The translations under genes and the position numbers were made by a program. This document shows positions 18,157 to 26,993 of a stretch of DNA of 64,000 nucleotides, piece by piece. This DNA comes from Chloroflexi bacterium 54-19 (lineage in GTDB: Bacteria > Chloroflexota > Chloroflexia > Chloroheliales > Chloroheliaceae). The notes under the pieces were generated by a model that was given only the letters and a program-made list of their open reading frames with translations, did no database searches and was not told the DNA's origin. Position 1 is the first letter of the stretch, and each line of letters begins with the position of its first letter. The DNA is taken from the NCBI GenBank assembly GCA_001898225.1, contig MKTJ01000077.1, forward strand, positions 62,001 through 126,000. The letters run 5' to 3'.

Positions 18157-18597
18157 GTGAAAATTTTGGAACCATTAGCCGGACAACTAAAGTCATTCTT
18201 CGATATATATGGGGCGGCCCTTGAGAAATTTGATGCCAGGGCTGCCTCGGGTTTCTACGGCTTCCCCTGCTTCATGATTTCAGACAATTTTGCCGGGGCC
18301 CTTTCCTCCCCCGACGAATTAACCACCGGCCTGAGTCAGGCGTACGAATTTTACAAACAGTTCGACCTGGCTAAAGTAACTTACGAATTTACCAAAATTG
18401 AGGTGGTTTCGGAAAAGCTGGTCCGGGTCAGGATTACGTGGAAATTTTATGACTCAAAAGGAACTTTCCTGACCGATAGCGATTACGTATACCTGTTAAG
18501 GAAAGAAAATGACTCTTTTAAGGTCTATGTAGTCATTCCTTTAGACGAGGAACAAAAGATGCAAGAGTTAATACAAAAGAAAAATGTTCCAGTATAA
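18157..18597 (+). CDS. NTF2/SnoaL-like small protein
   Basis: A 146-residue protein with the helix-then-sheet pattern of NTF2-like folds (FFDIYGAALEKFDARAASGFYGFPCFM, then TYEFTKIEVVSEKLVRVRITWKFYDSKG). Such proteins serve as small-molecule binding or association domains; no catalytic residues can be assigned. The start is GTG or an adjacent TTG; the SD is a purine-rich GAGAAAGAG. It is followed 43 bases later by the phosphatase gene on the same strand. Confidence 0.65.
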   Translation: MKILEPLAGQLKSFFDIYGAALEKFDARAASGFYGFPCFMISDNFAGALSSPDELTTGLSQAYEFYKQFDLAKVTYEFTKIEVVSEKLVRVRITWKFYDSKGTFLTDSDYVYLLRKENDSFKVYVVIPLDEEQKMQELIQKKNVPV

Positions 18598-18640
18598 AAA
18601 AATATTTCGGGTGTTAAAACGTTCTGTCTGGAGAACAAAC

Positions 18641-19123
18641 ATGGGGCTGGACAACTTTAGCTGGTTAATCGAGGGGAAACTGGCCGGTTCGGCCCGGCCC
18701 GGCGGCAACGGCCCGGAAGATGCCGACCTCCAATTCCTGCAAACCCAGGGCATCCGGGCCATCGTCACGCTCTGCCACAAACAGCCCGCCCCCGACCTGC
18801 TCGAAAAATACGGCATGATGTCCAAGCATTTGCCGGTAGACGATTTCAAAGCCCCCAGCCTCGAACTGGTCGAGAAGGCGGTCGGTTATATCGAGCGAAG
18901 GGTGGAAAATAACCAGCCGGTGCTGGTGCATTGCCGGGCCGGGTATGGCCGCACCGGAACCATCCTGGCCTGTTACCTGGTGAAAAGGGGGATGCCGCCG
19001 AGCCAGGCTATCGCGGAAGTCCGGCGCGCCCGGCCCGGCTCGGTCGAAGTGAAGTCCCAGGAGCGCACCGTCCACCAGTATTACCGCAAACTGCACGCCC
19101 ACCCGGAACCCGAATTAATTTAG
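18641..19123 (+). CDS. dual-specificity protein phosphatase
   Basis: About 160 residues with the cysteine-phosphatase P-loop VHCRAGYGRTGT (HCx5RT) and a general-acid loop around HLPVDDFKAPS, as in the DUSP23/atypical DSP group. It would dephosphorylate protein phospho-Ser/Thr/Tyr or a small phosphoester. The chosen ATG follows TGGAG by 7 bases; an upstream in-frame ATG at 18584 would overlap the preceding gene. Its stop overlaps the stop of the convergent surface protein gene by 4 bases. Confidence 0.85.
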   Translation: MGLDNFSWLIEGKLAGSARPGGNGPEDADLQFLQTQGIRAIVTLCHKQPAPDLLEKYGMMSKHLPVDDFKAPSLELVEKAVGYIERRVENNQPVLVHCRAGYGRTGTILACYLVKRGMPPSQAIAEVRRARPGSVEVKSQERTVHQYYRKLHAHPEPELI

Positions 19124-20337
19124 TAACCTTTGCTCCTGGCTTCCTCTTCCCCGACCAGGCCAAGCGTCACAAGCTGATTGGGCCGGGAAAGGTCTAACTC
19201 GAAGCGAGCCCGTTCGGTCCACTGGATTAAGGTATTACCCTCAATTACCGGCTCGGTAATGGGGAACCCGAACTGAGCCAACCCGCCCATACTCTCCCAG
19301 GTATCCACGAATCGGCCATCCAGCCAGTGACCCGTTTCCGAATAATAGACCGAACCGTCCGAAGCAGTGGGTGAATCGGGGGAAACCGCCGGGTCAACCC
19401 CGTTCAGGTCAACCCCTATCGAACGTAACAATACCTTATAAGGGTCGGGATTCTCCGGCCAGTATTCCATCACCACTCGCTCGAAATATTGAACGGTGCG
19501 GCCATTTTCCTGGAACTCCTCCGAAATCGGATAGCCCAGGTTCGTGACCGAGCCGTGGTCTTTCCAATACTGCAAAAACCCACCGCCCAGGGTATGCTGA
19601 GTCGCCGGGAAATACCAGACCGAATCGGTGCTGGCCTGGCTTGCCACCGGGGCAAATGCGCCACTGGTCGGGATTGTATCAGGAGTAGTAGTAGGCGCGG
19701 GAGTAGGTGTAGGGGCCGCACCGGAACCGGCAGTCGGCGTACTCAGCAGATTTACCTGGGCATAAAGGTTTGTACCTGCGTGCCGGGCTGCGTGTTCATC
19801 ATTCCAGTTTAGATAAACCGTCTGCTTGAAAATGGTTTTCAGGTAGTTAGTGGCAAAGGTGGCGTGAATTGTAATTTTTCCGGTCTCGTTTATCGCGACA
19901 TTCCCCAGGTCAATAAAAAGTTCCGTCGAATCGACAGACTTTACTTTCCAGTCCGGGTTATCGCTGCTGAAATCAACAAAAGTCTGGTCGCCGTTCCAGG
20001 GGATTTCCAGCGTAGCATTGTTGGCGATCATCGTGCCGCCATCATTCAAAATGGTGAAGGTATAGGTCATAGGCGCGCCCGGACTTAAAATGCCGGGGCT
20101 AATAGCCGCGTCCGAGCCGGCAAACCGCAGTTGGGCCGTCGGAACCATCGTAGGCCGGGGATGACGGCCACCTCCAGGAGGTCCGGCATCGGCGTTGGCG
20201 TTACCACTGCCATCATCGGCGGCAGGGGTCGCGGCGGTGGCCTGATAAGTGAGAGACAAGAAAGTGATTGTCCCCAGTAAGCCGGTCAATATCAGACAGG
20301 CTAAGAGCAAATAGATTGGCGAGTGAGACTTTTTCAT
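19120..20337 (-). CDS. secreted surface protein with DUF11-like and C-terminal repeat domains
   Basis: A 405-residue secreted protein. An N-terminal signal/anchor (residues 8-30) is followed by a low-complexity spacer, a DUF11-like immunoglobulin-type domain (about 65-200; ISPGAPMTYTFTILNDGG style), a Thr/Pro linker and two or three repeats in the C-terminal 170 residues of the type YFPATQHTLGGGFLQYW, LGYPISEEF, VQYFERVVMEYWPEN, GFPITEP. Such repeats are common in Chloroflexota exported proteins and resemble LGFP-type cell-wall-associated modules. Likely external structural or binding role. Confidence 0.75.
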   Translation of the reverse strand: MKKSHSPIYLLLACLILTGLLGTITFLSLTYQATAATPAADDGSGNANADAGPPGGGRHPRPTMVPTAQLRFAGSDAAISPGILSPGAPMTYTFTILNDGGTMIANNATLEIPWNGDQTFVDFSSDNPDWKVKSVDSTELFIDLGNVAINETGKITIHATFATNYLKTIFKQTVYLNWNDEHAARHAGTNLYAQVNLLSTPTAGSGAAPTPTPAPTTTPDTIPTSGAFAPVASQASTDSVWYFPATQHTLGGGFLQYWKDHGSVTNLGYPISEEFQENGRTVQYFERVVMEYWPENPDPYKVLLRSIGVDLNGVDPAVSPDSPTASDGSVYYSETGHWLDGRFVDTWESMGGLAQFGFPITEPVIEGNTLIQWTERARFELDLSRPNQLVTLGLVGEEEARSKGY

Positions 20338-20607
20338 TAAAATAACCGCTAAAGAATGGAATCTGTCAAAATTACGCTATTCGGTGCAGCCTAAAGCTTA
20401 CTCTATAGAAAAGTCCAATTCAACTAAAACATTTAAAACACTGTAAAGTTTTTGCAAAGAATTGGAAACAGTAAGCCTTAAACGAAATAACTGTTAAAGT
20501 TAAACAGAAAAACCAAATAAATAGCTTATACAAAAACAAGAGGCTTTCCTGGTTTTGAACCGGGAATGCCTCTTGTTTAATTCTTCAGGTTAAATTGCCT
20601 TTCGGAG
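20338..20607. other. intergenic region between the surface protein gene and the PDH operon end
   Basis: AT-rich; contains the surface gene's probable promoter (right part) and the strong terminator at 20533-20580. Nothing else seen. Confidence 0.5.
20533..20580 (-). terminator. terminator of the pyruvate dehydrogenase operon
   Basis: A near-perfect hairpin with outer arms AAACAAGAGGC and GCCTCTTGTTT and inner arms TTCCTGGTT/AACCGGGAA. It follows the E2 gene on the minus strand; the downstream run is short on T residues, so efficiency is uncertain. Confidence 0.7.
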
Positions 20608-21981
20608 TTAGACCAGCAGCAAGAGCGGGTTCTGCAAAATCTTTTTGAGTTCCTGCAAATACTGCGCGCCAACCGCGCCATCGGTGGCCCGGTGATCGAC
20701 CGAAATAGTCACCTTCATGGCCTGGATAACACCAAATTCCGGGTTGTCGGAGTCGGCGTTCCCCTTGACCACCACTTTCGGCACAGTCGAGCCAATCGCC
20801 AGGATACCGACCTGCGGCTGGTTGATGACCGCCGAGAAGTTGTCAATATCGTACATCCCCATGTTCGAGATGCTGAACGTCCCGCCCTGGAACTCGTCGA
20901 GCGCCAGCTTGCCCTTGCGGGCCTTGTCCACCAGAACTTTCGTCTCGGCGGCAATCTGGCCTATCGACTTCTGGTCGGCGTCCTTCACGATGGGTGTAAT
21001 CAGGCCATCTTCGAGGGCAACCGCGAAAGCAACATTTACTCGCTTGTAGAGCCGGATTTTGTTGTCAACAAACGTGGCGTTAAGGGCAGGCACCTTTTTG
21101 AGAGCCTTGGCGACTGCCTTGATTACCAGGTCATTGACGGAAGCCTTCGGGGAGCCTTCTTTTTCCAGGGCCGCGTTGATGGTCTGCCGCATCTTGAGCG
21201 CTTCGGTCATATCAATCTCGGAAGTGAGATAGATATGCGGGACCTGCTGCTTGGCCTCGGCCATGCGGCGAGCCACCACGGCGCGGGTGCGGCTGAGTTC
21301 TTTTTCCTCGTAATCGGCAGTAGAGACCGCCGGGGACGAAGGAGCCGCCGGGGCCGGTTGGGCTACCGGGGCGGGAGCCGGGGCTTCGCTGGTAACCGTC
21401 GCGCCACCATAAGCCGGGGCTGCCGTCGGTGAGGCCGGGGCCTGGGTAGGAGCTGCCGTAGCGGTGCCACCCGCTTTAGCCGCTTCCACGTCGTCGGCCA
21501 GGATACGACCGCCAGGGCCGGTACCCTTAATCGAGGCCAGGTTCAGGCCGTATTCTTCCGCTTTCTTGCGGGCCATCGGCGAGGACTTCACCCGTTCGCC
21601 CTCACCAGCCGGGGCCACCGGGGCAGTCGGAGCGGGAGCGGCGACCGGGGCCTGGGCCGCCACCGGGGCAGCGGGCGCAGGAGTAGCGGCAGGGGCCGGG
21701 GCGGGGGCAGTTGCTGCCGGGGCCGCCGCAGGCGCGGACTGGCTTTTGCCGTTGCCGATTATGGCGATAACCGTCCCAATCGGCACGGTCTGCCCGGCGG
21801 GCACTACAATTTTTTCCAGGATGCCGGCGTCATAAGACTCCTGGCTCATGGTAGCTTTATCGGTTTCAATTTCGAGCAGAATGTCGCCCTTTTCGACCTT
21901 TTCGCCCTCTTTTTTGAGCCATTCGGCGATATGGCCCTCGGTCATGGTATCGCTCAGGCGTGGCATTGTTACTTCGGCCAT
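20608..21981 (-). CDS. pyruvate dehydrogenase complex E2, dihydrolipoamide acetyltransferase
   Basis: A 457-residue E2 subunit that transfers the acetyl group from lipoyl to CoA. The N-terminal lipoyl domain has the lipoylated lysine in LLEIETDKATMS (about 43). A long Ala/Pro-rich linker carries the peripheral subunit-binding domain (VKSSPMARKKAEEYGLNLASIKGTGPGGRILADDVE). The C-terminal catalytic domain ends with SVDHRATDGAVGAQYLQELKK, including the catalytic HRxxDG. Last gene of the operon. A branched-chain or acetoin E2 cannot be fully excluded, but the E1 sequences and operon layout fit pyruvate dehydrogenase. Confidence 0.95.
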   Translation of the reverse strand: MAEVTMPRLSDTMTEGHIAEWLKKEGEKVEKGDILLEIETDKATMSQESYDAGILEKIVVPAGQTVPIGTVIAIIGNGKSQSAPAAAPAATAPAPAPAATPAPAAPVAAQAPVAAPAPTAPVAPAGEGERVKSSPMARKKAEEYGLNLASIKGTGPGGRILADDVEAAKAGGTATAAPTQAPASPTAAPAYGGATVTSEAPAPAPVAQPAPAAPSSPAVSTADYEEKELSRTRAVVARRMAEAKQQVPHIYLTSEIDMTEALKMRQTINAALEKEGSPKASVNDLVIKAVAKALKKVPALNATFVDNKIRLYKRVNVAFAVALEDGLITPIVKDADQKSIGQIAAETKVLVDKARKGKLALDEFQGGTFSISNMGMYDIDNFSAVINQPQVGILAIGSTVPKVVVKGNADSDNPEFGVIQAMKVTISVDHRATDGAVGAQYLQELKKILQNPLLLLV

Positions 21982-22017
21982 AGCTCTATCGTTCCTTTCT
22001 TCGTTACCGGCTCTTTT

Positions 22018-23022
22018 TTACCGGCGTTTGCCTTCCAATACCTTGTGAATAGACTCGACCAGGTGGTCGGCGCTTGCCAGGGCGGCAACTTCGAGCGGCT
22101 TGGAGTAGGGCAACGGCACTTCCAGGCTACCTACCCGCAATACCGGCGCGTCCAGGTAATCAAAAGCTTCTTCCTGGATGGTCGCGGCCAGTTCGGCCCC
22201 GATACCATAGGAGCGCCAGTCCTCTTCCAGGATAACCGCCCGGTTGGTCTTTTTAACCGAGTTGATAATGGTTTCGCGGTCGAGTGGCCGGAGCGACCTC
22301 AAATCCACTACCTCACAACTGATGCCTTCTTCTTCTTCCAACCGTTTAGCCACGTCGAGCGAAATCGCGGCCATACGCGAGTAACTGATAATGGTGACGT
22401 CAGTGCCTTCTTTTTTGACCTCGGCCTTGCCAATCGGGATGACATAGTCGGCCCCATCGGTCCCGGCTTCCGGCACTTCGCCCTTGACGTTATACAGGGC
22501 CAGGTTTTCCAGAAACAGCACCGGGTCGTTGTCGCGGATACTGGCCCGCAACAACCCCTTGGCATCGTAAGGGGTGGAAGGCGCTACCACCTTCAGACCG
22601 GGCACGTGGGCGAACCAGGGTTCAAGGTTCTGGGAGTGAGTCGCGGCTAACTGCTGGCCGCCACCACCGGGGGTGCGGATAACCATCGGGACGGCGTTCT
22701 GGCCGCCGAACATGTAGTGAATCTTGGCGGCGTGGTTCACAATCGTATCCATCGCCAGGATAATAAAGTTGATAGTCATGATTTCGACGACCGGGCGCAG
22801 ACCCAGCATAGCCGAACCGACCGCGACACCGACAAAACCTTCCTCGGCGATAGGGGTATCCACCACCCGTTTGGCCCCGAATTCTTTGAGCAACCCGGCG
22901 GTAACCTTATAAGAGCCTTCGAAAACTCCGATTTCCTCGCCCATCAAATAGACATCTTCGTCGCGCTTCATCTCCTCCCGCAACGTGTCGGTCAGGGCCT
23001 GGCGGAACGTAATAACTGGCAT
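22018..23022 (-). CDS. pyruvate dehydrogenase E1 component, beta subunit
   Basis: A 334-residue E1 beta subunit with the typical VITFRQALTDTLREEMKRDEDVYLMGEEIG start, the RVVDTPIAEEGFVGVAVGSAMLGLRPVVEIM segment, and the C-terminal AVILEEDWRSYGIGAELAATIQE domain. It pairs with E1 alpha to make the thiamine-diphosphate-dependent decarboxylase. Begins 3 bases after the E1 alpha stop, so translation is coupled. Confidence 0.95.
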   Translation of the reverse strand: MPVITFRQALTDTLREEMKRDEDVYLMGEEIGVFEGSYKVTAGLLKEFGAKRVVDTPIAEEGFVGVAVGSAMLGLRPVVEIMTINFIILAMDTIVNHAAKIHYMFGGQNAVPMVIRTPGGGGQQLAATHSQNLEPWFAHVPGLKVVAPSTPYDAKGLLRASIRDNDPVLFLENLALYNVKGEVPEAGTDGADYVIPIGKAEVKKEGTDVTIISYSRMAAISLDVAKRLEEEEGISCEVVDLRSLRPLDRETIINSVKKTNRAVILEEDWRSYGIGAELAATIQEEAFDYLDAPVLRVGSLEVPLPYSKPLEVAALASADHLVESIHKVLEGKRR

Positions 23023-23025
23023 TTC

Positions 23026-24129
23026 TTACTTGGCCTCCTTGGAGTGCTTAAACTGTTCCCACTGCGGGTCAATGGCGTTCGCGACCGGCGTGGCATACAT
23101 GTAATCGAACATCGTATCAATTTCGGGGGAAGGGCTCTGCTCGGCGAAGTCAATCGCTTCCTGCACTTCCTGGTCAACCTGTTCCTGGAGTTGCTGGTCC
23201 TGCTCGGCGGTCATAATGCCGTTTTCTTCCAGGACACGGGCGAAGTTAAAGAGCGGGTCAGTCTGGCGGAAGCTCTTAACCAGTTCGGGGTCGCGATAGC
23301 GGTCCGGGTCAACGACCGAGTGGCCCTTAAAGCGGTTGCTGAGAGCTTCGAGCAAGGTCGGTTCGCCCTGTTTGGCCCGCTCGATGGCCCGTTTGACGGC
23401 TTCGCGGACGGCCAGGGGGTCTTTACCGTCTACCCGTTCGCCGACAATATTGTAAGCGGCGGCGCGTTTGTAGAGTTCCGGCTGCGCGGAGGCATATTCG
23501 ACCTTGGTACCCATACCGTAACCGTTATTGATAACCAGGTACATCACGGGCAAATTCCAGATACGGGCCAGGTTCAACGATTCGTGGAAAGCGCCGATAT
23601 TGGTAGTCGCGTCACCCATCTGGGCCACGACCATGCCGTCTTTTTCTTTGTATTTGAGGGCAAAACCGGCCCCGGTCGCCAGGGGCAACTGGCCGCCGAC
23701 GATACCGTAGCCACCCAGGAAATTCAGGTTTTTGTCATAAAGGTGCATCGAGCCGCCGCGCCCTTTGCTGACACCGGTAGACTTACCAAAGAGTTCGGCC
23801 ATCACCGGGCCGGGCTTGGCACCACGGGCCAGGATATAACCGTGTTCGCGGTAGTTAGTAAAAATGTAGTCCTGGGGACGCAGGGCCGCCATCAGGCCGA
23901 CGATAGTCGCTTCTTCACCGAGGTTGAGGTGGCAGTAGCCGCCAATCCGGGCCTTGGTATACATTTCAGCCGAGCGTTCCTCGAATTTTCGAATCAGTAC
24001 CATCATGTGATAGTAGCTGATAAGGGTTGCGGGGTCTTCCTTTTTAATAGCTTCCGGGCTTAACCCGCCAGCAGTCTCTGATATAGCCCCCGCAGGGGCC
24101 GTTTTGTCAGGCTTGGTTTCAGTTGTCAT
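23026..24129 (-). CDS. pyruvate dehydrogenase E1 component, alpha subunit
   Basis: A 367-residue thiamine-diphosphate-dependent decarboxylase subunit. The TPP motif is MGDATTNIGAFHESLNLARIW...VINNGYGMGT (GDG replaced by GDA), and the substrate-region segment is GRGGSMHLYDKNLNFLGGYGIVG. The Ser-rich regulatory loop near HSVVDPDRYRD is also present. It forms the E1 heterotetramer with E1 beta. The N-terminal 30 residues are variable. Confidence 0.95.
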   Translation of the reverse strand: MTTETKPDKTAPAGAISETAGGLSPEAIKKEDPATLISYYHMMVLIRKFEERSAEMYTKARIGGYCHLNLGEEATIVGLMAALRPQDYIFTNYREHGYILARGAKPGPVMAELFGKSTGVSKGRGGSMHLYDKNLNFLGGYGIVGGQLPLATGAGFALKYKEKDGMVVAQMGDATTNIGAFHESLNLARIWNLPVMYLVINNGYGMGTKVEYASAQPELYKRAAAYNIVGERVDGKDPLAVREAVKRAIERAKQGEPTLLEALSNRFKGHSVVDPDRYRDPELVKSFRQTDPLFNFARVLEENGIMTAEQDQQLQEQVDQEVQEAIDFAEQSPSPEIDTMFDYMYATPVANAIDPQWEQFKHSKEAK

Positions 24130-24153
24130 TCTTTTCCATCCATTCTTATGACT

Positions 24154-24618
24154 TTACATTCCGGGAGCTTGCAATGCGTGGACATAAGTAGAATCCGCGC
24201 CACATTTGGAGCAGTGTTCGGGAGCGTGTTCGCCTCGAATTGCCTCGCCACAAACTTCACATAGCCAGTACATCGTCATCATCCGCACTATATCAGCCCG
24301 GCTGACAATGCCCAGCAATTTATCGCCATCCATTACGGGTAACCGCCGGATGCGATGGTCGGTCAAGAGGTGGGCCACAATCTCAACAGTTGTTTCGGGG
24401 CTAACGCTGATAACATCACGCGTCATAACATCACCGACAGTCGCGCCACGCCGGCTGAAAATATCCGCCTCGCTGACGATACCGACGATTTTCCCACCCT
24501 GGCTTTTCACCGGCAAGCCGGTGATACGATATTGCACTAGCAGGCGGGCGGCATCCTGGACTGACGTGTCTTCGCTGACTGTTATCGGGTCCGGTGTCAT
24601 GATGTCACGTACCAACAT
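24154..24618 (-). CDS. CBS-domain pair with C-terminal rubredoxin-like zinc/iron ribbon
   Basis: About 154 residues: two CBS domains (MLVRDIMTPDPITVSEDTSVQDAA and a second copy starting near VGDVMTRDVISVSPETTV) followed by WLCEVCGEAIRGEHAPEHCSKCGAD, the four-cysteine pattern of rubredoxin domains (CxxCG...CxxCGA). CBS pairs bind adenine nucleotides; a rubredoxin or zinc ribbon could add a redox sensor. It lies between E3 and E1 alpha within the PDH operon, so it may tune the complex to adenylate or redox state. ATG at 24618 has an AGAGA site 8 bases upstream; an upstream TTG (24624) adds two residues. Confidence 0.85.
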   Translation of the reverse strand: MLVRDIMTPDPITVSEDTSVQDAARLLVQYRITGLPVKSQGGKIVGIVSEADIFSRRGATVGDVMTRDVISVSPETTVEIVAHLLTDHRIRRLPVMDGDKLLGIVSRADIVRMMTMYWLCEVCGEAIRGEHAPEHCSKCGADSTYVHALQAPGM

Positions 24619-24697
24619 AGTCAAAATCTCTTTCTTTCAGTCTTACGGGAGGAAAAGGCAGTCTTTCCTCCCGTAAGTTTGAAGCTTCCTTTCGGTT

Positions 24698-26128
24698 CTA
24701 GGCGTTGAGAGCCAGTCCGTCTACCGCCAGGCCCGCTTCGGCCAGGGCCTCCGACAGAGTCGGGTGGGGGTGGACCGCCATCGCCAGTTCCTGGTTGGTC
24801 CCTTCGAGAAGGGTCAACAGGCTGAACTCGCCGATTAACTCGACCACTTCGGGTCCAATCATATGGGCACCGAGTACCTGGCCGTACTTGGCATCGGAAA
24901 CCACTTTCACGAACCCGCTGGCCTCGCCCAGGGCCTGGGCCTTGCCGTTCGGGTTAAACATGAACTTGCCGACTTTAACCTCGATACCGCGTTCCTTGCA
25001 CTGGGCTTCGGTCAGACCCAGCGAAGCGATGTTCGGGGCGCTGTAGGTGCAGCGCGGCATGTTGGCGTAGTTCAGCTTCTGGGCATGTTCCCCGGCGATA
25101 ATCTCGGAGGCGATAACGCCCATCGCCGAGGCTACGTGGGCCAGGGGCAACTTGCCGGTAACGTCACCGATAGCGTAGATGCCGGGGACATTGGTCTTCA
25201 TCTGGTCGTCCACCTGGATGAAACCGCGCTCGACCTTAACGCCGACTTTTTCGAGGCCAAGATTTTCGCTATTGGGCGCGAAACCGATACCCAGCAAGAC
25301 CCGGTCTACTTCCAGGGTCTGGGTCGGGCCGTCTTTACCGGCCTGGACGGTTACTTTCGCTTTCTTGCCTTCGCCGCCCTTTTCAACCGTCTTGACCATG
25401 GTGTTGGTCATGATGTTGATGCCGCGCTTTTTGAATTCGCGGGTCAGGTGGGCGCTGATTTCTTCGTCTTCCAGGGGGACCAGGCGAGGCAGCATTTCAA
25501 CGATAGTAACGTCGCAACCGTAGCTACGATAGACCGTAGCAAATTCCACACCAATAGGCCCACCGCCGATAATGGCAACGGATTGCGGTTTATCTTTTAA
25601 TTTCCAGATTTCTTTGCTGGTGACAACGGTCGTGCCGTCCACGGTATCGGGGGACATACCCGGCACCAGGCGGACCCGCGAGCCGGTTGCAATCATAATA
25701 TTTTTAGTGGTAACTTCCTGGGTGCCTTCCGGCCCTTCCACGACCACTTTGCTGGCGCTTTCAATCCGCCCGGTCCCGCGCAATACGTCTACCTTGTTCT
25801 TTTTCATAAGATAGGCCACACCTTTGGTCTGACGACCGATGATGTCGTTGCAGCGGGCGATGGCCGCGCCATAATCGGCTTCAACCCCGCTCACGGTAAT
25901 TCCGAAATCTTTAGAGCGGGCAAAAAGGGACAAAACTTCGGCGGAACGCAATAAGGCTTTGGAGGGGATACAGCCCCAGTTCAGACAAACACCACCCAGT
26001 TCTTCGCGCTCCACAATCGCGGTTTTCAGACCAAGCTGACCGGCCCGTGCCGCCGCGATATAACCGCCGGGGCCACTTCCGATAATTACTAAATCGTATG
26101 AGCCTGTTTGACCATTTGAAGCGGTCAT
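24698..26128 (-). CDS. lpdA: dihydrolipoamide dehydrogenase (E3)
   Basis: About 476 residues, FAD- and NAD-binding disulfide oxidoreductase that reoxidises dihydrolipoyl groups of the E2 subunit. Visible are the FAD-binding IIGSGPGGYIAAARAGQLG, the redox-active disulfide GGVCLNWGCIPSKALLRSA, the NAD-binding IIGGGPIGVEFA, and the C-terminal interface AVHPHPTLSEALAEAG with the catalytic His. A further in-frame ATG at 26152 lies upstream, but the chosen ATG has AAGGAG 7 bases before it. First gene of the PDH operon, with an inverted-repeat element in its leader at 26155-26228. Confidence 0.95.
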   Translation of the reverse strand: MTASNGQTGSYDLVIIGSGPGGYIAAARAGQLGLKTAIVEREELGGVCLNWGCIPSKALLRSAEVLSLFARSKDFGITVSGVEADYGAAIARCNDIIGRQTKGVAYLMKKNKVDVLRGTGRIESASKVVVEGPEGTQEVTTKNIMIATGSRVRLVPGMSPDTVDGTTVVTSKEIWKLKDKPQSVAIIGGGPIGVEFATVYRSYGCDVTIVEMLPRLVPLEDEEISAHLTREFKKRGINIMTNTMVKTVEKGGEGKKAKVTVQAGKDGPTQTLEVDRVLLGIGFAPNSENLGLEKVGVKVERGFIQVDDQMKTNVPGIYAIGDVTGKLPLAHVASAMGVIASEIIAGEHAQKLNYANMPRCTYSAPNIASLGLTEAQCKERGIEVKVGKFMFNPNGKAQALGEASGFVKVVSDAKYGQVLGAHMIGPEVVELIGEFSLLTLLEGTNQELAMAVHPHPTLSEALAEAGLAVDGLALNA

Positions 26129-26154
26129 TTCTTCGCTCCTTCTTTCTTTCATAG

Positions 26155-26228
26155 GACTTTCGCTTGAAACACTTTTGGAAGTTGCTTTCCTGCTATTTTA
26201 AGACTTTTCCAGGCTCAAAACGAAAGTC
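26155..26228. repeat. 74-bp inverted-repeat element upstream of lpdA
   Basis: Arms GACTTTCGCTTGAAAC and GCTCAAAACGAAAGTC (imperfect inverted complement) around a 42-base centre. A second copy lies at 61801-61875 with 20 identical left-flank bases and about two-thirds identity in the centre. It occupies the leader or promoter of the PDH operon. It is either a regulatory hairpin/operator, or a tiny mobile (MITE-like) element; neither can be proved here. Confidence 0.6.
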
Positions 26229-26782
26229 GTTTATCTATTTAATTTTACTAAAGCTTAAAGCTATTATGTCTATCAATATCAAATCCGCAAAAGGCAGAAG
26301 TGTTTCCGGCGGAAATGTTGTCACTCATCCATTCATGAATAGGCCCGAAACCGGACATAGCCGGTTCCGGCAAGTTCGCCGGGCAAATTATAACATACGT
26401 GTTAAGCCTCAAACTACTTAAAGGCTATATCAATTGTCAATGTCAATCATAATAAGAATATGTATATGATAAGTATGTGAAAAAATCTTCAAAATAGGTA
26501 AAAAGTCTTATACCAACGATAATTGCAAATTGGGGTCTGGGATTGCTCGATTGTACACGGTAGTATGTCCAATAAACAATGTTTTAATAAATGGGTAAGG
26601 TCTTTCACTTGTCACACCCTTCGGGCGCGAGGGAGCCTGGAATAATGAACCAATGTTGAGAAAGCAGACCCGACCAAGGAATCTAGCCCGGAGGCGGCCC
26701 CTTTGGCGTAACGTAAAGACGAAGACTTACTCAGGCGCAAACCGTGGGGATGATCAACGAAAATTGGCAAGGTCGTATACTT

Positions 26783-26816
26783 TGTCATTCTGATGCTTGC
26801 ATCAGAATCTCGCGCC
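26783..26816 (+). repeat. short hairpin repeat, copy A
   Basis: Flanks TGTCATTC and GAATCTCGCGC enclose the arms TGATGC/GCATCA. The same flanks occur in inverted orientation around a longer stem in copy B at 26923-26993. Confidence 0.55.
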
Positions 26817-26922
26817 TGTGGCGTAACGTCAGGTTAAAGACTTTGCCAGGTTCAACGAGCCTCAGGTCTCAGTCTGCTTCAGCCGGAAATAAGGGCTAGT
26901 CCTGGGCTTTACGGTACGCAAC

Positions 26923-26993
26923 GCGCGAGATTCCGTAAGCCACTGCTCGATTGTGGCAAGTCGCCTTTCTTAAAGTGGCTTACGGAATGACAG
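26923..26993 (-). repeat. short hairpin repeat, copy B
   Basis: On the minus strand this reads CTGTCATTC, arm CGTAAGCCACT, a 29-base loop, arm AGTGGCTTACG, then GAATCTCGCGC. The flanks match copy A, while the stem sequence differs but remains self-complementary, so the stem is structure-conserved rather than sequence-conserved. Confidence 0.55.

Noticed and set aside
22717..24063. 448-codon plus-strand ORF
   Set aside because: Antisense to both E1 subunits of pyruvate dehydrogenase; composition typical of shadow frames.
26164..26421. 85-codon plus-strand ORF over the inverted-repeat element
   Set aside because: Overlaps the repeat and lacks homology-like features.
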